Notes: generated by a model not told the origin, from the letters alone. A stretch of 64,000 nt of DNA from Pseudomonadota bacterium (GCA_026390435.1 JAPLFY010000036.1:1-64000), one strand, 5' to 3'. Positions 16,275 to 26,161 are shown, numbered from the stretch's first letter. Numbers and translations: made by a program.

Positions 16275-18065
16275 TCAACTCTTGCCGGTTAACATGTAAC
16301 GCGATACGGCCTTGGCATAAAGGCGCTTCCAAAACACTCTATTGATTAGTACCAGTGCGAAAGACATCGTCATGACTCCAGCACACAGGAGAGGGAAGTT
16401 AGCCTCTTCCGTCGCCCTGGTAATCAGGGACCCAAGCCCGGGCGCCACTAAAGTTTGATCTTTGAAATGAACAAATTCAGCAACAATACTGGCATTCCAA
16501 GCGCCACCTGCAGCAGTAACCAGGCCCGTAACCAATGACGGGAAAATTGCTGGTAGATACAGGGTCCGCCATAAAGCCCACCCTTTAATGCCGTACATTT
16601 TAGCGATCTCACGTAGGTCACCAGGCATACCCTGAGCACCTGCGATCACGTTAAAGAGAATGTACCACTGCGAACCAAGCATCATCAGCACGGTGCAGCC
16701 GTACTTGAAATCAATTCCTAACCAAAGGACCGCCATAGTTACCAATGGGAAGAGCATTGGAGCGGGGAAGGATGCAATGACCTGCACAGCTGCTGATAAT
16801 TTGCGCGATAGTTTGCGTGACCGCCCAATGACGATGCCAGCAGGCACCGTCCACAATGCCCCAAGCAATACCGCTGTAGTAGTCCTAGCGAACGTCCCAA
16901 ACAAGGCCACTAGAACACTCGACCAGTCGCTCAGAGTTAAATGCGAAATAAGGCCTATGAGCTTGACGCCACCCAAAAATGCCAGCCCACTGAAGACGAC
17001 GGCAGCTACCCAACCCGCAGTTGGCAGCCACCGTTCCCACCGCGGTTGCAGAGCATGGGCCGAAGCTCCAATCGAAACTCCTTCATCCTTCTGCACTTCG
17101 GCTAGTTTTCTCCGTACCGAGCCAGATTGCCGGCTGCGTAATAGTGCTCTCAATTTCGCCAGTAACCTAGACCTGTGCAGTAACGAAAGGATAAATGATT
17201 CCTCCCGTTCGCCCGCGATTTCCTCCGACTTAAAGCGCTCTGACCAAACGGAGAGCGGCCGCCAAAGCAGCCAATCTGTGGCAACAATCATTAAGCCCAT
17301 TGCGATGACCGCATAAAGCTGTGCCGCGCGATCACCAGTGTCGATCGCCATGCTCATATAGGAGCCAATTCCAGGCAGACGAAAATCCTTGTCTCCTAGA
17401 CGGAAAGCTTCTGTAGTCGTCAGAAAGAACCAGCCCCCCGCCATGCTCATCATACTATTCATGACCAATCCGATCATGCTGAACGGAGCTTCGACCGTGC
17501 GAAAGGTCTTGAACACACCAAAGTTATGCAGCCGAGCCACTTCTCGCAGTTCCACTGGCACTGACCGCACAGAGCCATAAAAGGAGTAGGTCATATTCCA
17601 GGCCTGGCCGGTAAAAATCATAATGATGCAAGCCAGTTCCAGGCCAAAATTACTGCGAGGAAACAGCGCCACCAAGCCCAGCACCAATCCAGGCAAAAAA
17701 CCCAACACCGGTATACCCTGGAGGATATCCAAAATCGGAATCATTACCCGCTCGGCCCGCGGCCGCTTGGCTGCGATTGAGCCATAAACCAAGGTAAATA
17801 AGAGCGAAAATAAGTAGGCTAGAAACCCGCGCGCCAATGATTTAAGCGAATAAACCGGCAAAGCCCATGGCGACAGATCGATCACTAAGGGTTTCTGACG
17901 CATTGGTTCGGCCGGACTTAACCATTGCATGCCAAATTCGACGACCCCAAAGAGTAATGCGGCCAAAAAAAGGAACAGCAGCAAGTCAACTAGCCAAGAC
18001 GCCTGCTCACCACTATTGGCAGGAAACTGGGTAGAATTTGAAGCTTGGGTTCTCAGTCTAAACAT
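16275..18065 (-). CDS. Fused double ABC permease, NitT/TauT family
   Basis: A 596-residue inner-membrane protein made of two BPD-type permease units, at about residues 20-285 and 345-590. Each carries the cytoplasmic EAA-type coupling loop: ELREVARLHNFGVFKTFRTV in the first and DLREIAKMYGIKGWALWRTL in the second. A charged linker with many Arg and Glu joins them. In usual importers two separate copies assemble; here both halves are on one chain. The partner ATPase gene follows immediately. No substrate-binding protein is encoded nearby, so uptake specificity must come from a protein encoded elsewhere. The upstream gap of 94 bases to a divergent gene should hold promoters for both. Confidence 0.85.
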   Translation of the reverse strand: MFRLRTQASNSTQFPANSGEQASWLVDLLLFLFLAALLFGVVEFGMQWLSPAEPMRQKPLVIDLSPWALPVYSLKSLARGFLAYLFSLLFTLVYGSIAAKRPRAERVMIPILDILQGIPVLGFLPGLVLGLVALFPRSNFGLELACIIMIFTGQAWNMTYSFYGSVRSVPVELREVARLHNFGVFKTFRTVEAPFSMIGLVMNSMMSMAGGWFFLTTTEAFRLGDKDFRLPGIGSYMSMAIDTGDRAAQLYAVIAMGLMIVATDWLLWRPLSVWSERFKSEEIAGEREESFILSLLHRSRLLAKLRALLRSRQSGSVRRKLAEVQKDEGVSIGASAHALQPRWERWLPTAGWVAAVVFSGLAFLGGVKLIGLISHLTLSDWSSVLVALFGTFARTTTAVLLGALWTVPAGIVIGRSRKLSRKLSAAVQVIASFPAPMLFPLVTMAVLWLGIDFKYGCTVLMMLGSQWYILFNVIAGAQGMPGDLREIAKMYGIKGWALWRTLYLPAIFPSLVTGLVTAAGGAWNASIVAEFVHFKDQTLVAPGLGSLITRATEEANFPLLCAGVMTMSFALVLINRVFWKRLYAKAVSRYMLTGKS

Positions 18066-18159
18066 TGGCCCGCTACACTATGATTGGCGTCCAACGGTAG
18101 CACCATATTCATAGAAAATCGATGCGAAATCAAAAACAGATTCGGGTTACAATATATCT

Positions 18160-19713
18160 ATGCATAAAGATCTATTAAAAAAATCCCCCTGGCTGCTATT
18201 CGGTCTAACGCTTTGCCTATTAGTTGCGAGTCTGACCGCCAAAACCGTAGATTTAACTACAGCCGACCTCGGTCGACATATCGCCAACGGTCGCTGGGTT
18301 CTCAGTCACCCAGAGGTGCTTTTTACAAACTTTTACTCCTACACGCACCCCGCAGCACCCTTTACAAACCACCACTGGCTAACTGGATTAATTTTCCATG
18401 CTGTTGAAACTACCATGGGATTTACCGGCCTCTCGGTCTTTTACGTCACCCTGGTGGTCAGTGCATTTGCGATTATGTTGGTGGCAGCCTGGCAGCGCTC
18501 AGGCCCGATGGCAGCCCTAGCTCTGGGCCTGCTCGTGGCCCCACTAGTTAGCTACAGAACAGAGGTGAGGCCAGAAGGCGTCAGCCTGTTCCTATCTGTG
18601 GTTATTTACGCTCTGATTAGCGCCTTTGCCGAGCAAAAGCTGAGTTGGAAATGGCTGCTCACAGTGCCCGTAATCATGATTCTTTGGGTGAACAGTCACA
18701 TCTATTTTTTCTTTGGACTGCTAATTATCGGCATTTTTTTGTCGGAAGCAGCCCTAAAAGCAGGGATGCTCCCTCACGGCCCCGAAAGGAAAAAGCTCAC
18801 TAAGCGCTGCTACACCTTGTTAGCGATTCTGATCTTGTCTAGCCTAGCCAGCCTGGTAAACCCCGAAGGCTGGAAACTGGCCACGTATCCCCTCAAAATT
18901 TTTGATAACTATGGCTACATGATAGTGGAGAACCAGTCCGTACCGTTCTTCCTCGATCGGAACATGCACTTTCCCGTATTCACTCCGCTGTACGTCACGT
19001 TAGCAGGAGTTTGGGGTCTGGCCGTGTGGGGAGGGGTGAGGCACCGCATCGAAAATCTACCGTTAGCTTCAATATTTATCGCACTTTTGCTGTCTGCTCT
19101 GGCGATCAAGGCAATCCGCAACATCAGTATGTTCGGCGTGTTCGCCCTTCCAGCAATGGCTCAACTGTGGCCAGAAACCCCAAGGAGATTCGTCAAATCT
19201 CTGTTGCTTTGCTTGGTGGCCTTCGGCTCTACGGCGGCTTATTTCGCCACATCATCTCCCGCTACCTTCGCCAATCTCGGTATCGGCCTACGAGAAGGCA
19301 GCAACGAAGCCGCAGATTTTTTTCGTAGCAAAAATCTAAAGGGCCCGATGTTCAACAACTACGACATTGGCGGCTACCTTATTTATCACCTGTACCCAGA
19401 CACTAAAGTTTTCGTAGATAACAGACCGGAGGCATATCCCGCCAGCTTCCTAACAGACGCATATGTCCCGATGCAGGAAAACGATACTAAATGGCGCGAA
19501 ATAGATGCCGACCAGCATTTCAACGTCATTTTCTTCAATTGGCACGACTATACCCCAGCGGGGCAAACCTTCTTGATTACCCGCATCCGGGACCCCGAAT
19601 GGGCCCCGGTATACGTCGACCAATTTGCACTCATCTTCCTTCGGCGAACGACCGAAAACCAGCCGATCATCAGCCGTTATGAAATCCCGAAGGATCGCTT
19701 CTCAGTGAGGTAG
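18160..19713 (+). CDS. Multi-spanning membrane protein, GT-C superfamily-like
   Basis: A 517-residue protein with about ten to eleven membrane segments and a soluble C-terminal part of about 150 residues. The loop after helix 1 has the Asp-containing TTADLGRHIANGRW and then NHHWLTG, resembling the donor-binding loop of GT-C transferases. The soluble tail contains NNYDIGGYLIYHLYP and VFVDNRPEAYP, which recur in bacterial membrane proteins of this class. It probably acts on a lipid-linked sugar at the periplasmic face, but the reaction is not known. It is transcribed away from the ABC genes and ends four bases from convergent xylA. Confidence 0.6.
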   Translation: MHKDLLKKSPWLLFGLTLCLLVASLTAKTVDLTTADLGRHIANGRWVLSHPEVLFTNFYSYTHPAAPFTNHHWLTGLIFHAVETTMGFTGLSVFYVTLVVSAFAIMLVAAWQRSGPMAALALGLLVAPLVSYRTEVRPEGVSLFLSVVIYALISAFAEQKLSWKWLLTVPVIMILWVNSHIYFFFGLLIIGIFLSEAALKAGMLPHGPERKKLTKRCYTLLAILILSSLASLVNPEGWKLATYPLKIFDNYGYMIVENQSVPFFLDRNMHFPVFTPLYVTLAGVWGLAVWGGVRHRIENLPLASIFIALLLSALAIKAIRNISMFGVFALPAMAQLWPETPRRFVKSLLLCLVAFGSTAAYFATSSPATFANLGIGLREGSNEAADFFRSKNLKGPMFNNYDIGGYLIYHLYPDTKVFVDNRPEAYPASFLTDAYVPMQENDTKWREIDADQHFNVIFFNWHDYTPAGQTFLITRIRDPEWAPVYVDQFALIFLRRTTENQPIISRYEIPKDRFSVR

Positions 19714-19717
19714 CGAA

Positions 19718-21052
19718 TCAAATCTTACCGCCGCGAAATAGATACTGATTAACAATGTTCTCCAGCAATTCCTGCTTGCCGCTTTCTGCCGTAATTGCCG
19801 GCAAATCCGCGGCATAGTCACGCAACTGCGTCAGATTCAGGGAGCCACGCGCAAAGTCTAGCCCTGCCCCTTGCGCAAATGAGCGATAGCGTTCGCTACG
19901 GATCTTAGTAATCGCCGAACTCTCTATAAGAGCGACAGCCACCTCGAGTCCGTAGGCAAAGGTATCCATTGCGCCAATATGGCCAATAAATAAATCATCT
20001 AAATCAGTCGAATTACGTCGGACCTTTGCGTCGAAATTGATCCCTCCATGCTTGAACCCTCCATTACCCAAAATCACAAGCAAAGACTCAACGGCATCAT
20101 AAATATTGGTTGGGAATTGATCAGTGTCCCAGCCGTTTTGACTATCGCCACGATTAGCGTCGATGCTGCCTAAAAGACCAGCATCCGCCGCCGTCTGCAG
20201 CTCATGGGCAAAGGTATGGTTAGCAAGAGTTGCGTGATTCGCCTCGATATTAAGTTTGAAGTCCTTATCCAAACCATAATGACGCAGGAACCCAATAGTA
20301 GTGGCCGCATCAAAGTCATACTGATGCTTTGACGGTTCCATGGGTTTGGGCTCAATTAAGAAATCGCCTTGAAATCCGATCTTCCGGCCATAATCACGTG
20401 CCAGTCCGAGAAATTTGCCAAAATTATCAAGCTCTCGTTTCATCTCTGTATTCAGTAGAGTTGAGTAGCCTTCACGCCCACCCCAAAATACGAAACAGGA
20501 TCCACCGAGCTCAACAGTAGCTTCTATTGCTGCGTGAACCTGCGCCGCGGCATGAGCCACTACGCGAAAATCAGGATTAGTGGCTGCTCCGTTCATGTAG
20601 CGCGGATGACTAAACAAATTCGCCGTACCCCAGAGCAGCTTAACGCCAGTGGCCTTTTGCTGTTCTTTAGCCAAAGCGACAAGCGTCCTCAGATTCGCCT
20701 CACTTTCTTTGACTGTCTCACCCTCTGGAGCCAGGTCACGATCGTGAAAGCAGTAATAAGGGGCGCCAAGTTTACTGAAGAATTCAAACGCAGCATCTAA
20801 TCGCCGCTTAGCGCGATCTAGTGGATTACTCGCGGCTTCCCAGGGATGATTCAGAGTGCCCGCGCCAAAAGGGTCGGATCCATTGGCGCAAAAGCTGTGC
20901 CAATAACAGACCGCAAAGCGCAAATGCTCTTTCAATGTTTTGCCTGCGATACGCCGATTCGCATCATAATGCTTGAAAGCCAACGGATTATCAGAATGCG
21001 GACCTTCGTAGGAAATACCGCTCACATTTGGAAAATATGCATTATTCAACAT
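19718..21052 (-). CDS. xylA: Xylose isomerase
   Basis: A 444-residue class II xylose isomerase that converts D-xylose to D-xylulose in the cytosol. Catalytic features are visible: the FHDRD segment with His103 and Asp106, the metal-ligand EPKP segment, the [16 protein letters not shown] stretch and the DANRGD loop. Length matches the family. The start ATG 21052 has GAGG eight bases upstream; an ATG at 21070 is in frame but lies inside xylB and is less well placed. It forms a two-gene operon with xylB, which overlaps its leader. No xylose transporter or XylR is encoded in the window. Confidence 0.95.
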   Translation of the reverse strand: MLNNAYFPNVSGISYEGPHSDNPLAFKHYDANRRIAGKTLKEHLRFAVCYWHSFCANGSDPFGAGTLNHPWEAASNPLDRAKRRLDAAFEFFSKLGAPYYCFHDRDLAPEGETVKESEANLRTLVALAKEQQKATGVKLLWGTANLFSHPRYMNGAATNPDFRVVAHAAAQVHAAIEATVELGGSCFVFWGGREGYSTLLNTEMKRELDNFGKFLGLARDYGRKIGFQGDFLIEPKPMEPSKHQYDFDAATTIGFLRHYGLDKDFKLNIEANHATLANHTFAHELQTAADAGLLGSIDANRGDSQNGWDTDQFPTNIYDAVESLLVILGNGGFKHGGINFDAKVRRNSTDLDDLFIGHIGAMDTFAYGLEVAVALIESSAITKIRSERYRSFAQGAGLDFARGSLNLTQLRDYAADLPAITAESGKQELLENIVNQYLFRGGKI

Positions 21053-21062
21053 ATTCAAATCC

Positions 21063-22592
21063 TCAAGCATGGACGTTGTTAAAGTCTTGATTACGCATCA
21101 TCACCACAAGATCCAGATATCGCCGATAGACTTCATTATAGCATTCCACAGCGGCATGTCTCGGCCTGACCGCCTGATCTTTTGTCTCACCGAAGTGCGT
21201 GGCAATCAAATCTCCAATGCCGAGTTTCTCGCCGCGCTCCGACTTAAAGCACCACAAAGCCTGCAAAGCCGCTCCAAACGCTGCAGCTTCATCATGCGGC
21301 GGCAAGGTCACACTGACGTTCAAAACGTCGGCCACAATCTGTAGCCATTGACGGCTATGCGCTCCGCCACCCGTGACTCGCGCCACCTCTGCCACCAAAC
21401 CGCGCTGTTGCATAGCCCATAGGCCCGTCCTCAAACCAAGAATCGTAGCCTCAACCACTGAGCGCATGAGATTTGCCCGAGTTGCGTTTTCCGCCGTTAA
21501 GCCAAAGACGGCGCCCTTCGCATGCGGACAATCCGGCGTTCTCTCTCCATTGAAAAACGGTAAAGAAATGATGCCACCAGCACCTGGCTGACTTGTGGCT
21601 AATAGCGAATCGAATTCATCGATAGGCACAGCCAACAAATCTCGCATGACTTCTGTAGCCGCAGTGCAATTTAGGGAACAAACTAAAGGCAAGTAACCAC
21701 CAGTTGATGAGCAAAAGGCAGCGAATTCCTGAGACTCAGAAATCGCGACAGTTTCTGCATAGCCATAAAGAGTCCCCGAGGTACCCAAACTTATGGTGAG
21801 CGTGCCCGGCATAACAGTCCCTGTGCCAATTGCACCCATCATGTTATCGCCACCACCAACACCAACGACAACCCCTGGACTTAAACCAAGCTCCTTGGCG
21901 ACTTGCGGCAATATCTCACCAACCGCCTCCGTCGGGCGAAGTATAGGCGGTAGCACGTCGAGCAAATCTCGATCAGGATCGATGGCTCTAAGTACTTCTC
22001 TGCTCCAATTGCGCCGCTTGATGTCAAAAAAACCTGTGCCAGATGCATCTCCGGCCTCAGCAGCGAAACGTCCTGTAAGGTGAAAATTGATATAGTCATG
22101 CGGCAGTAAAATCTGGCGTAATGCAACATAATCAGAGTAGCGATGGCGCTTAAGCCAGAGCACTTTTGATGCAGTATATCCTGGCAGAATCGGATTGCCA
22201 GCCAGACTGATCGCTTGCGCTACGCCGCCCAGCGCAGCATGAATCGCATCGCACTCCTCGACAGTCGAAGTGTCGTTCCAGAGCTTAACTGGAGCCAGAA
22301 CTTGGCCACCGTCACCAACAGCCACAAAGCCATGTTGCTGGCCGGAAACTGCTAAGGCCACAACCCTTTGCTTAATATCGGCAGCGATCTCAGCGAAGCA
22401 ACTGCGCATAGCAGCTAGCCACCAGGATGCTTCTTGCTCACGCGTTCCATCTCTTCGACTGATGAGATCAAGCGGAGCTCGCGCGGTCGTCACTACAGAT
22501 TTATTAACGAAGTCATAAACCAAGACTTTTAAGCTTTGTGTGCCAAGATCGATTCCGATTACGAAACCGCTTGCCGTGTCCTTAGCCCTCAT
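21063..22592 (-). CDS. xylB: Xylulokinase
   Basis: A 509-residue FGGY sugar kinase that phosphorylates D-xylulose to xylulose 5-phosphate, feeding the pentose phosphate pathway. The phosphate-1 motif [15 protein letters not shown] is at the N-terminus, and [14 protein letters not shown] and KLWNDTS follow. [13 protein letters not shown] and the FGGY-type [19 protein letters not shown] near residue 415 complete the ATP-binding fold. The product makes sense only with the isomerase encoded directly downstream; the stop codon lies ten bases before the chosen xylA start. Confidence 0.95.
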   Translation of the reverse strand: MRAKDTASGFVIGIDLGTQSLKVLVYDFVNKSVVTTARAPLDLISRRDGTREQEASWWLAAMRSCFAEIAADIKQRVVALAVSGQQHGFVAVGDGGQVLAPVKLWNDTSTVEECDAIHAALGGVAQAISLAGNPILPGYTASKVLWLKRHRYSDYVALRQILLPHDYINFHLTGRFAAEAGDASGTGFFDIKRRNWSREVLRAIDPDRDLLDVLPPILRPTEAVGEILPQVAKELGLSPGVVVGVGGGDNMMGAIGTGTVMPGTLTISLGTSGTLYGYAETVAISESQEFAAFCSSTGGYLPLVCSLNCTAATEVMRDLLAVPIDEFDSLLATSQPGAGGIISLPFFNGERTPDCPHAKGAVFGLTAENATRANLMRSVVEATILGLRTGLWAMQQRGLVAEVARVTGGGAHSRQWLQIVADVLNVSVTLPPHDEAAAFGAALQALWCFKSERGEKLGIGDLIATHFGETKDQAVRPRHAAVECYNEVYRRYLDLVVMMRNQDFNNVHA

Positions 22593-22646
22593 CGATATAC
22601 TTCCTCAAAGTGTCTCTCATGGCTCAGATCGAGCCAAGCATAGCAC

Positions 22647-23570
22647 TTAGGGAGTATTGATGGCACCAAACGTATTTGCTGGCGAACAGAATTGTGCTGT
22701 TGGAGCTGTCGATTCTGCTGCGCAGATCAAAGCAGCAGCCGCAATGATAGCCCCGACCCTAGATGAAGCTGGCTTTCCAAAAAGAACGCCAGCACCAATT
22801 GCGGCGGCTATAGAACATTTGTGCTTCAGGTCCAAACCCGATGGCTTAATACATTCCTCATAGCTTCCAACCTTAGCACCCACTGATTCCATTTTAATTT
22901 CATCAGGGGTGCACTTCGGTTGCCCCGCAGTACCGCACTTATAATTCGCACTCTTATCAACCGTTCCCACGGCATTGTCCGCGTTTAGCTGATCGATCCG
23001 CGCTTGTGCCTCAGCCTGCTGAATAAGAGGATCTATTTGACGATTCTGTCCATTAAAGTATCCCGAAGCTTTCCCAACTACGTTGTAAACATCGATAGAA
23101 TTAATCGCTTTTGGGTCGATGCCCTGAGCGCGCCAGAAATCGACAATCTTGCCGTATTTAAAACCCATGGCTAGAATCTTTTGCTCTGCAGCAAGTAAAC
23201 GGGTCTTCGCGCCACTGATCTGAATTGTCCCATCAATACGCAGTTCATCGTTAGAAATGACTTTCTTAACTGCTTCGAGAAGCTGTTTAAAATCTAACTG
23301 CCCTACATTGTAAATTCTCTGTTCCAAGTTCACGGCAGGGTCGGATTTTTTATCCCCGATGCTCAATGCAGAGTAAACCTGCTCTGAGCGCAGATTGCTC
23401 ATGTCTACGAACTTCGTTTGTGCGGCATTTTGCTCGGCAGTAAAAATTGGGCTGGTCTCGGACGGACCAACGGTGGGTAAAGCGGGACCTTTTGCGGAAG
23501 GGCCACTGCATCCCAGGCAGACAAACCCTGCCATAGCTAAGATGTGACAACCATGACGAAGCAAGATCAT
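22647..23570 (-). CDS. Hypothetical lipoprotein
   Basis: A 307-residue protein with a type II signal peptide; the lipobox is FVCLGC, so Cys21 would be lipidated. The middle is polar, with a possible alpha/beta domain around residues 85-140 (QLDFKQLLEAVKKV, then RIDGTIQISGA). Four cysteines lie in the C-terminal third, and a Gly/Ala-rich hydrophobic stretch at about residues 254-285 (AAAIGAGVLFG, then VGAIIAAAALICA) could be membrane-embedded. I do not recognise a family. It sits between xylB and parB, with its own gap on both sides. Confidence 0.55.
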   Translation of the reverse strand: MILLRHGCHILAMAGFVCLGCSGPSAKGPALPTVGPSETSPIFTAEQNAAQTKFVDMSNLRSEQVYSALSIGDKKSDPAVNLEQRIYNVGQLDFKQLLEAVKKVISNDELRIDGTIQISGAKTRLLAAEQKILAMGFKYGKIVDFWRAQGIDPKAINSIDVYNVVGKASGYFNGQNRQIDPLIQQAEAQARIDQLNADNAVGTVDKSANYKCGTAGQPKCTPDEIKMESVGAKVGSYEECIKPSGLDLKHKCSIAAAIGAGVLFGKPASSRVGAIIAAAALICAAESTAPTAQFCSPANTFGAINTP

Positions 23571-23691
23571 AGATTCCTCGACAGACCTTGATTTTTTTAT
23601 TCTTCCCCCTTATCGGGATTTCCGGAATTTTCTTTAGAAAAACCCCAAAAAATTAGAATTAGTAATTTATTACAATTAGTTACGGAATGGC

Positions 23692-23723
23692 TCAAAAGCC
23701 TCGCGGGGGCAGAAGCCCCCCGC
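23692..23723 (-). terminator. Rho-independent terminator-like hairpin downstream of parB
   Basis: On the minus strand a G/C-rich inverted repeat (GCGGGGGGC and GCCCCCGC, TTCT loop) begins eight bases after the parB stop and is followed within a few bases by GAGGCTTTT. The T-run is short, so strength is uncertain. Confidence 0.5.
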
Positions 23724-23730
23724 CTCGCTC

Positions 23731-25083
23731 CTACCTGAGATAGCCCAGAAAGCGCAGCGCCTTCTCAACAACTAACCTGGTATCCAGCGAGACATCACTC
23801 AAAGTGTAGAACTCCTCGAGCTTTTGCCTAACCTGAGCACCACGCTTCATTTTCCCAGTCTTCTCTGCTGCAGCCACGAAGCGATCGATTAGTGCATGCA
23901 GCTCCGTCGTCGTTCGCTCACCCGCAGCAAGCATATTAAGCAGAAAGCGAGTGGTCACCTTTGGTCCTAACTCCCGCAAGCGACGTTTGACCCCGACATC
24001 CCATCCAGATGCTCGGAGGTATTTGCTAACGGTTCGCTGATCGGCATCCAGTAAGGCTGCAATCTCATGAACGCTCATTCCCTGCCGTTCCAGCAGGCCA
24101 TAGCCATCGGCCTTGTCTAAGAAGTGCAAGTCTTCGCGGTTGATGTTTTCCGCAAGTCCAGCCAAGGCTCGGTGACGCTCAGACTTAAAGGTCTTGAGCG
24201 CACAAGTTATGCGAGCCTCACCCAGAGTTTCTAGAGCTAAGAGGCGACGGTGACCAGAGACACAGACGAAGTGGGTTTCCTTCTCATCCTCCGCTACACG
24301 GACCTCAACCACAGGTGGATTTTGCAATCCAATTGTCTCAATTGATGAGACCAAATTTCGGAAATCCGGACCATCAATCAGGATCTCTTGCCTTAAATTC
24401 TCGCTCCGAATGATGTCCGCTATCGGTAGCTCCAAGAAACCATTCATTCGTGCAATGGCGAGGGGAGAAAGCTCCTCCGATACCGGCATTGCCACCTCTG
24501 GTTGTGCCAGCAAATTTGCTGCTTCTACCTCTGTTAAGCGAACCAGCAAAACCTGTGCCTGATCTCGCCCCATTTCAAGTGCCGCTATCACCAACTCGTG
24601 TAGCGACAGCAGCTGAAACTTAAGGTCTCGATCGCTGTTACCAACGATGTTTACCAACGGGCGACCCGGCTGAGCATGCGGATTATCGCTCAGTATCTTG
24701 CGATACAAAGCTACTCGACCACTTTCGCGCGCAGTCGTCTCGGCATGCGGATCTAAGATTAGATCCTTTAATAAAATGGGGCCTGCTTCACCCTTTTGAG
24801 CTCTAGAAATACTACGTTCGAAGCGAGAGTTGCTGCCCGTCAAATCGGAGGCCGCCAATTTTTGCGGCACCATTGGACGCACCGCGCCAGCCGCACTTGC
24901 TCCTGCACGCCTTGGCTCTGGTTGCTGTAAAAGCGCGTCGACAGCCGCCAGCGCTTTCGACTTAGCTAAGGATTTACCTGCCTTAAGCGGGACAGCTTTT
25001 TTGGCCTGTTCCTTGGTTTTATTCGGGCGTTTTACAATCGCTTTCACTGGCTTCTTGGTCCGTTCTGTCGCTCTCATAGTCAC
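23731..25083 (-). CDS. parB: ParB-family partition protein with long N-terminal extension
   Basis: A 450-residue DNA-binding partition protein. The ParB N-terminal (CTP-binding) domain starts near residue 218 and shows the SGHRRLLALETLG form of the GERR box and AENINREDL as the ENIQR box. A helix-turn-helix follows (SVHEIAALLDADQRTVSKYL), then a C-terminal domain unlike that of standard chromosomal ParB. The first 60 residues are Lys-rich. Residues about 100-200 look like a second, degenerate ParB N-domain: LKDLILDP, then PLVNIVG, then QLLSLHELVIAALEMG. It lies four bases after parA and next to three palindromes likely to be its binding sites. Confidence 0.85.
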   Translation of the reverse strand: MTMRATERTKKPVKAIVKRPNKTKEQAKKAVPLKAGKSLAKSKALAAVDALLQQPEPRRAGASAAGAVRPMVPQKLAASDLTGSNSRFERSISRAQKGEAGPILLKDLILDPHAETTARESGRVALYRKILSDNPHAQPGRPLVNIVGNSDRDLKFQLLSLHELVIAALEMGRDQAQVLLVRLTEVEAANLLAQPEVAMPVSEELSPLAIARMNGFLELPIADIIRSENLRQEILIDGPDFRNLVSSIETIGLQNPPVVEVRVAEDEKETHFVCVSGHRRLLALETLGEARITCALKTFKSERHRALAGLAENINREDLHFLDKADGYGLLERQGMSVHEIAALLDADQRTVSKYLRASGWDVGVKRRLRELGPKVTTRFLLNMLAAGERTTTELHALIDRFVAAAEKTGKMKRGAQVRQKLEEFYTLSDVSLDTRLVVEKALRFLGYLR

Positions 25084-25087
25084 CCCC

Positions 25088-25978
25088 TCAAATGAGTTCC
25101 TGTGCTGCAGCCTCGGCGCTTGCCTCGGCTAGAACTTGCTCCTCAACTGCCGCAAAACTAATCGCTTTTTCCGCCTTAGTGCTTGCCGTTTTAGGCTTAA
25201 GCTTAGGAATCACCTCTTTAGCTAAGGCGACAAAATCTTTCGCCACCTGCGAAGCAGGCTCGAAAGTAACCACGGGACGAGCCATGAGTTTCGATGAAGA
25301 CAATCGCTTAGAAGCAGGGATCACATTTTTAAAGACAGTGTAGTTGCCTCGCTTGGCACCAGACCGAATCTTGGCCTCTAGCTTCCTGTGAGTCGCCTCC
25401 GACTTATCAAATTTTGTTACCAAAACACCGAGCAGCGAAAGATTTTTGTTGTAGCGCTTTTTGATTGTTTCGATTTGTAGAAACATATCTGTTAGCCCTA
25501 CGATCGGATCTAACTCTGCGAAAAGCGGCACGAGGTAAAAATCACTCGCAACTAATGCACTTAAAGTTAGGCAGTCCATGTCTGGGTGAGTGTCGAAAAT
25601 GACGACGTCATAACCCAGCAATGCTTTATCATCACGCCAATTTTCGAATAAATACTCACGACCCAGAGCGCTATTCCGTGATTTTGCATAGTCAAGCAGC
25701 CCCCGATGGCCGCCGACTAAATCTACGTTCTTGACCTCTGTCTCATTAATCGCCTCTGCGATGGTGTTCTTACCGTTAAGGACAGAAAAAATATTGCTGC
25801 CATGTTCTCCGCGAGCCTGCCCCAGCCCAGTAGTAGCGTTGCCCTGAAAATCCAGGTCCACGACGAGAACCTTTTTCCCCAATTGGCCCAAAGCCGCCGC
25901 TAAATTGATCACTGCAGTTGTCTTGCCAACTCCACCCTTGAGATTGGCTACAGTAATCATGGTGCACTTGCGTTTCAT
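25088..25978 (-). CDS. parA: ParA-family partition ATPase
   Basis: A 296-residue Walker-type ATPase that would drive segregation of ParB-bound DNA. The deviant Walker A is KGGVGKTTAVINLA (near residue 14). Walker A' is VVDLDFQGNATTGLG and Walker B is DVVIFDTHPDMD. There is no N-terminal helix-turn-helix, so it is the chromosomal/type Ib-like short form with an Ala/Glu-rich C-terminal tail. The start ATG 25978 has GGAGG nine bases upstream. The first of three GTGAAAC-type palindromes lies 91 bases upstream, where parS sites or an operator would be expected. Confidence 0.9.
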   Translation of the reverse strand: MKRKCTMITVANLKGGVGKTTAVINLAAALGQLGKKVLVVDLDFQGNATTGLGQARGEHGSNIFSVLNGKNTIAEAINETEVKNVDLVGGHRGLLDYAKSRNSALGREYLFENWRDDKALLGYDVVIFDTHPDMDCLTLSALVASDFYLVPLFAELDPIVGLTDMFLQIETIKKRYNKNLSLLGVLVTKFDKSEATHRKLEAKIRSGAKRGNYTVFKNVIPASKRLSSSKLMARPVVTFEPASQVAKDFVALAKEVIPKLKPKTASTKAEKAISFAAVEEQVLAEASAEAAAQELI

Positions 25979-26068
25979 TGCGCAAAGCCTCCCCGACTTA
26001 GTTGTTGAACAAAAGGTATTTGTTTTGGTGATCGTATCTGGGGAAGGCTAAATTTGCAAACTAGCAAT

Positions 26069-26161
26069 GTGAAACGGTTTCACCACATCTCCGGGACGAA
26101 GAATAGGTGAAACCGTTTCACTAAATGCTTACAGGCGGATGATCTGGTGAAACCGTTTCAC
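26069..26161. repeat. Three 15-bp palindromes upstream of parA, likely parS sites
   Basis: The palindrome GTGAAACCGTTTCAC occurs at 26107-26121 and 26147-26161, and in reverse orientation (central G) at 26069-26083. Starts are 38 and 40 bases apart. Each arm is GTTTCAC, the same heptamer as the arm of canonical parS (TGTTTCACGTGAAACA), but the arms are in the opposite order around a single central base. Location just upstream of parA and the perfect repetition make them probable ParB sites. A LacI-type operator is the main alternative, but no such regulator is encoded here. Confidence 0.75.

Noticed and set aside
16660-17316. 218-residue plus-strand frame opposite the fused permease
   Set aside because: Rich in Ser/Thr/Pro with no family resemblance; it mirrors the permease codons.
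26069-26161. CRISPR-like short repeats with spacers
   Set aside because: Only three 15-bp units, palindromic, one in reverse orientation, with 22-25 base gaps and no cas genes; partition sites fit better.
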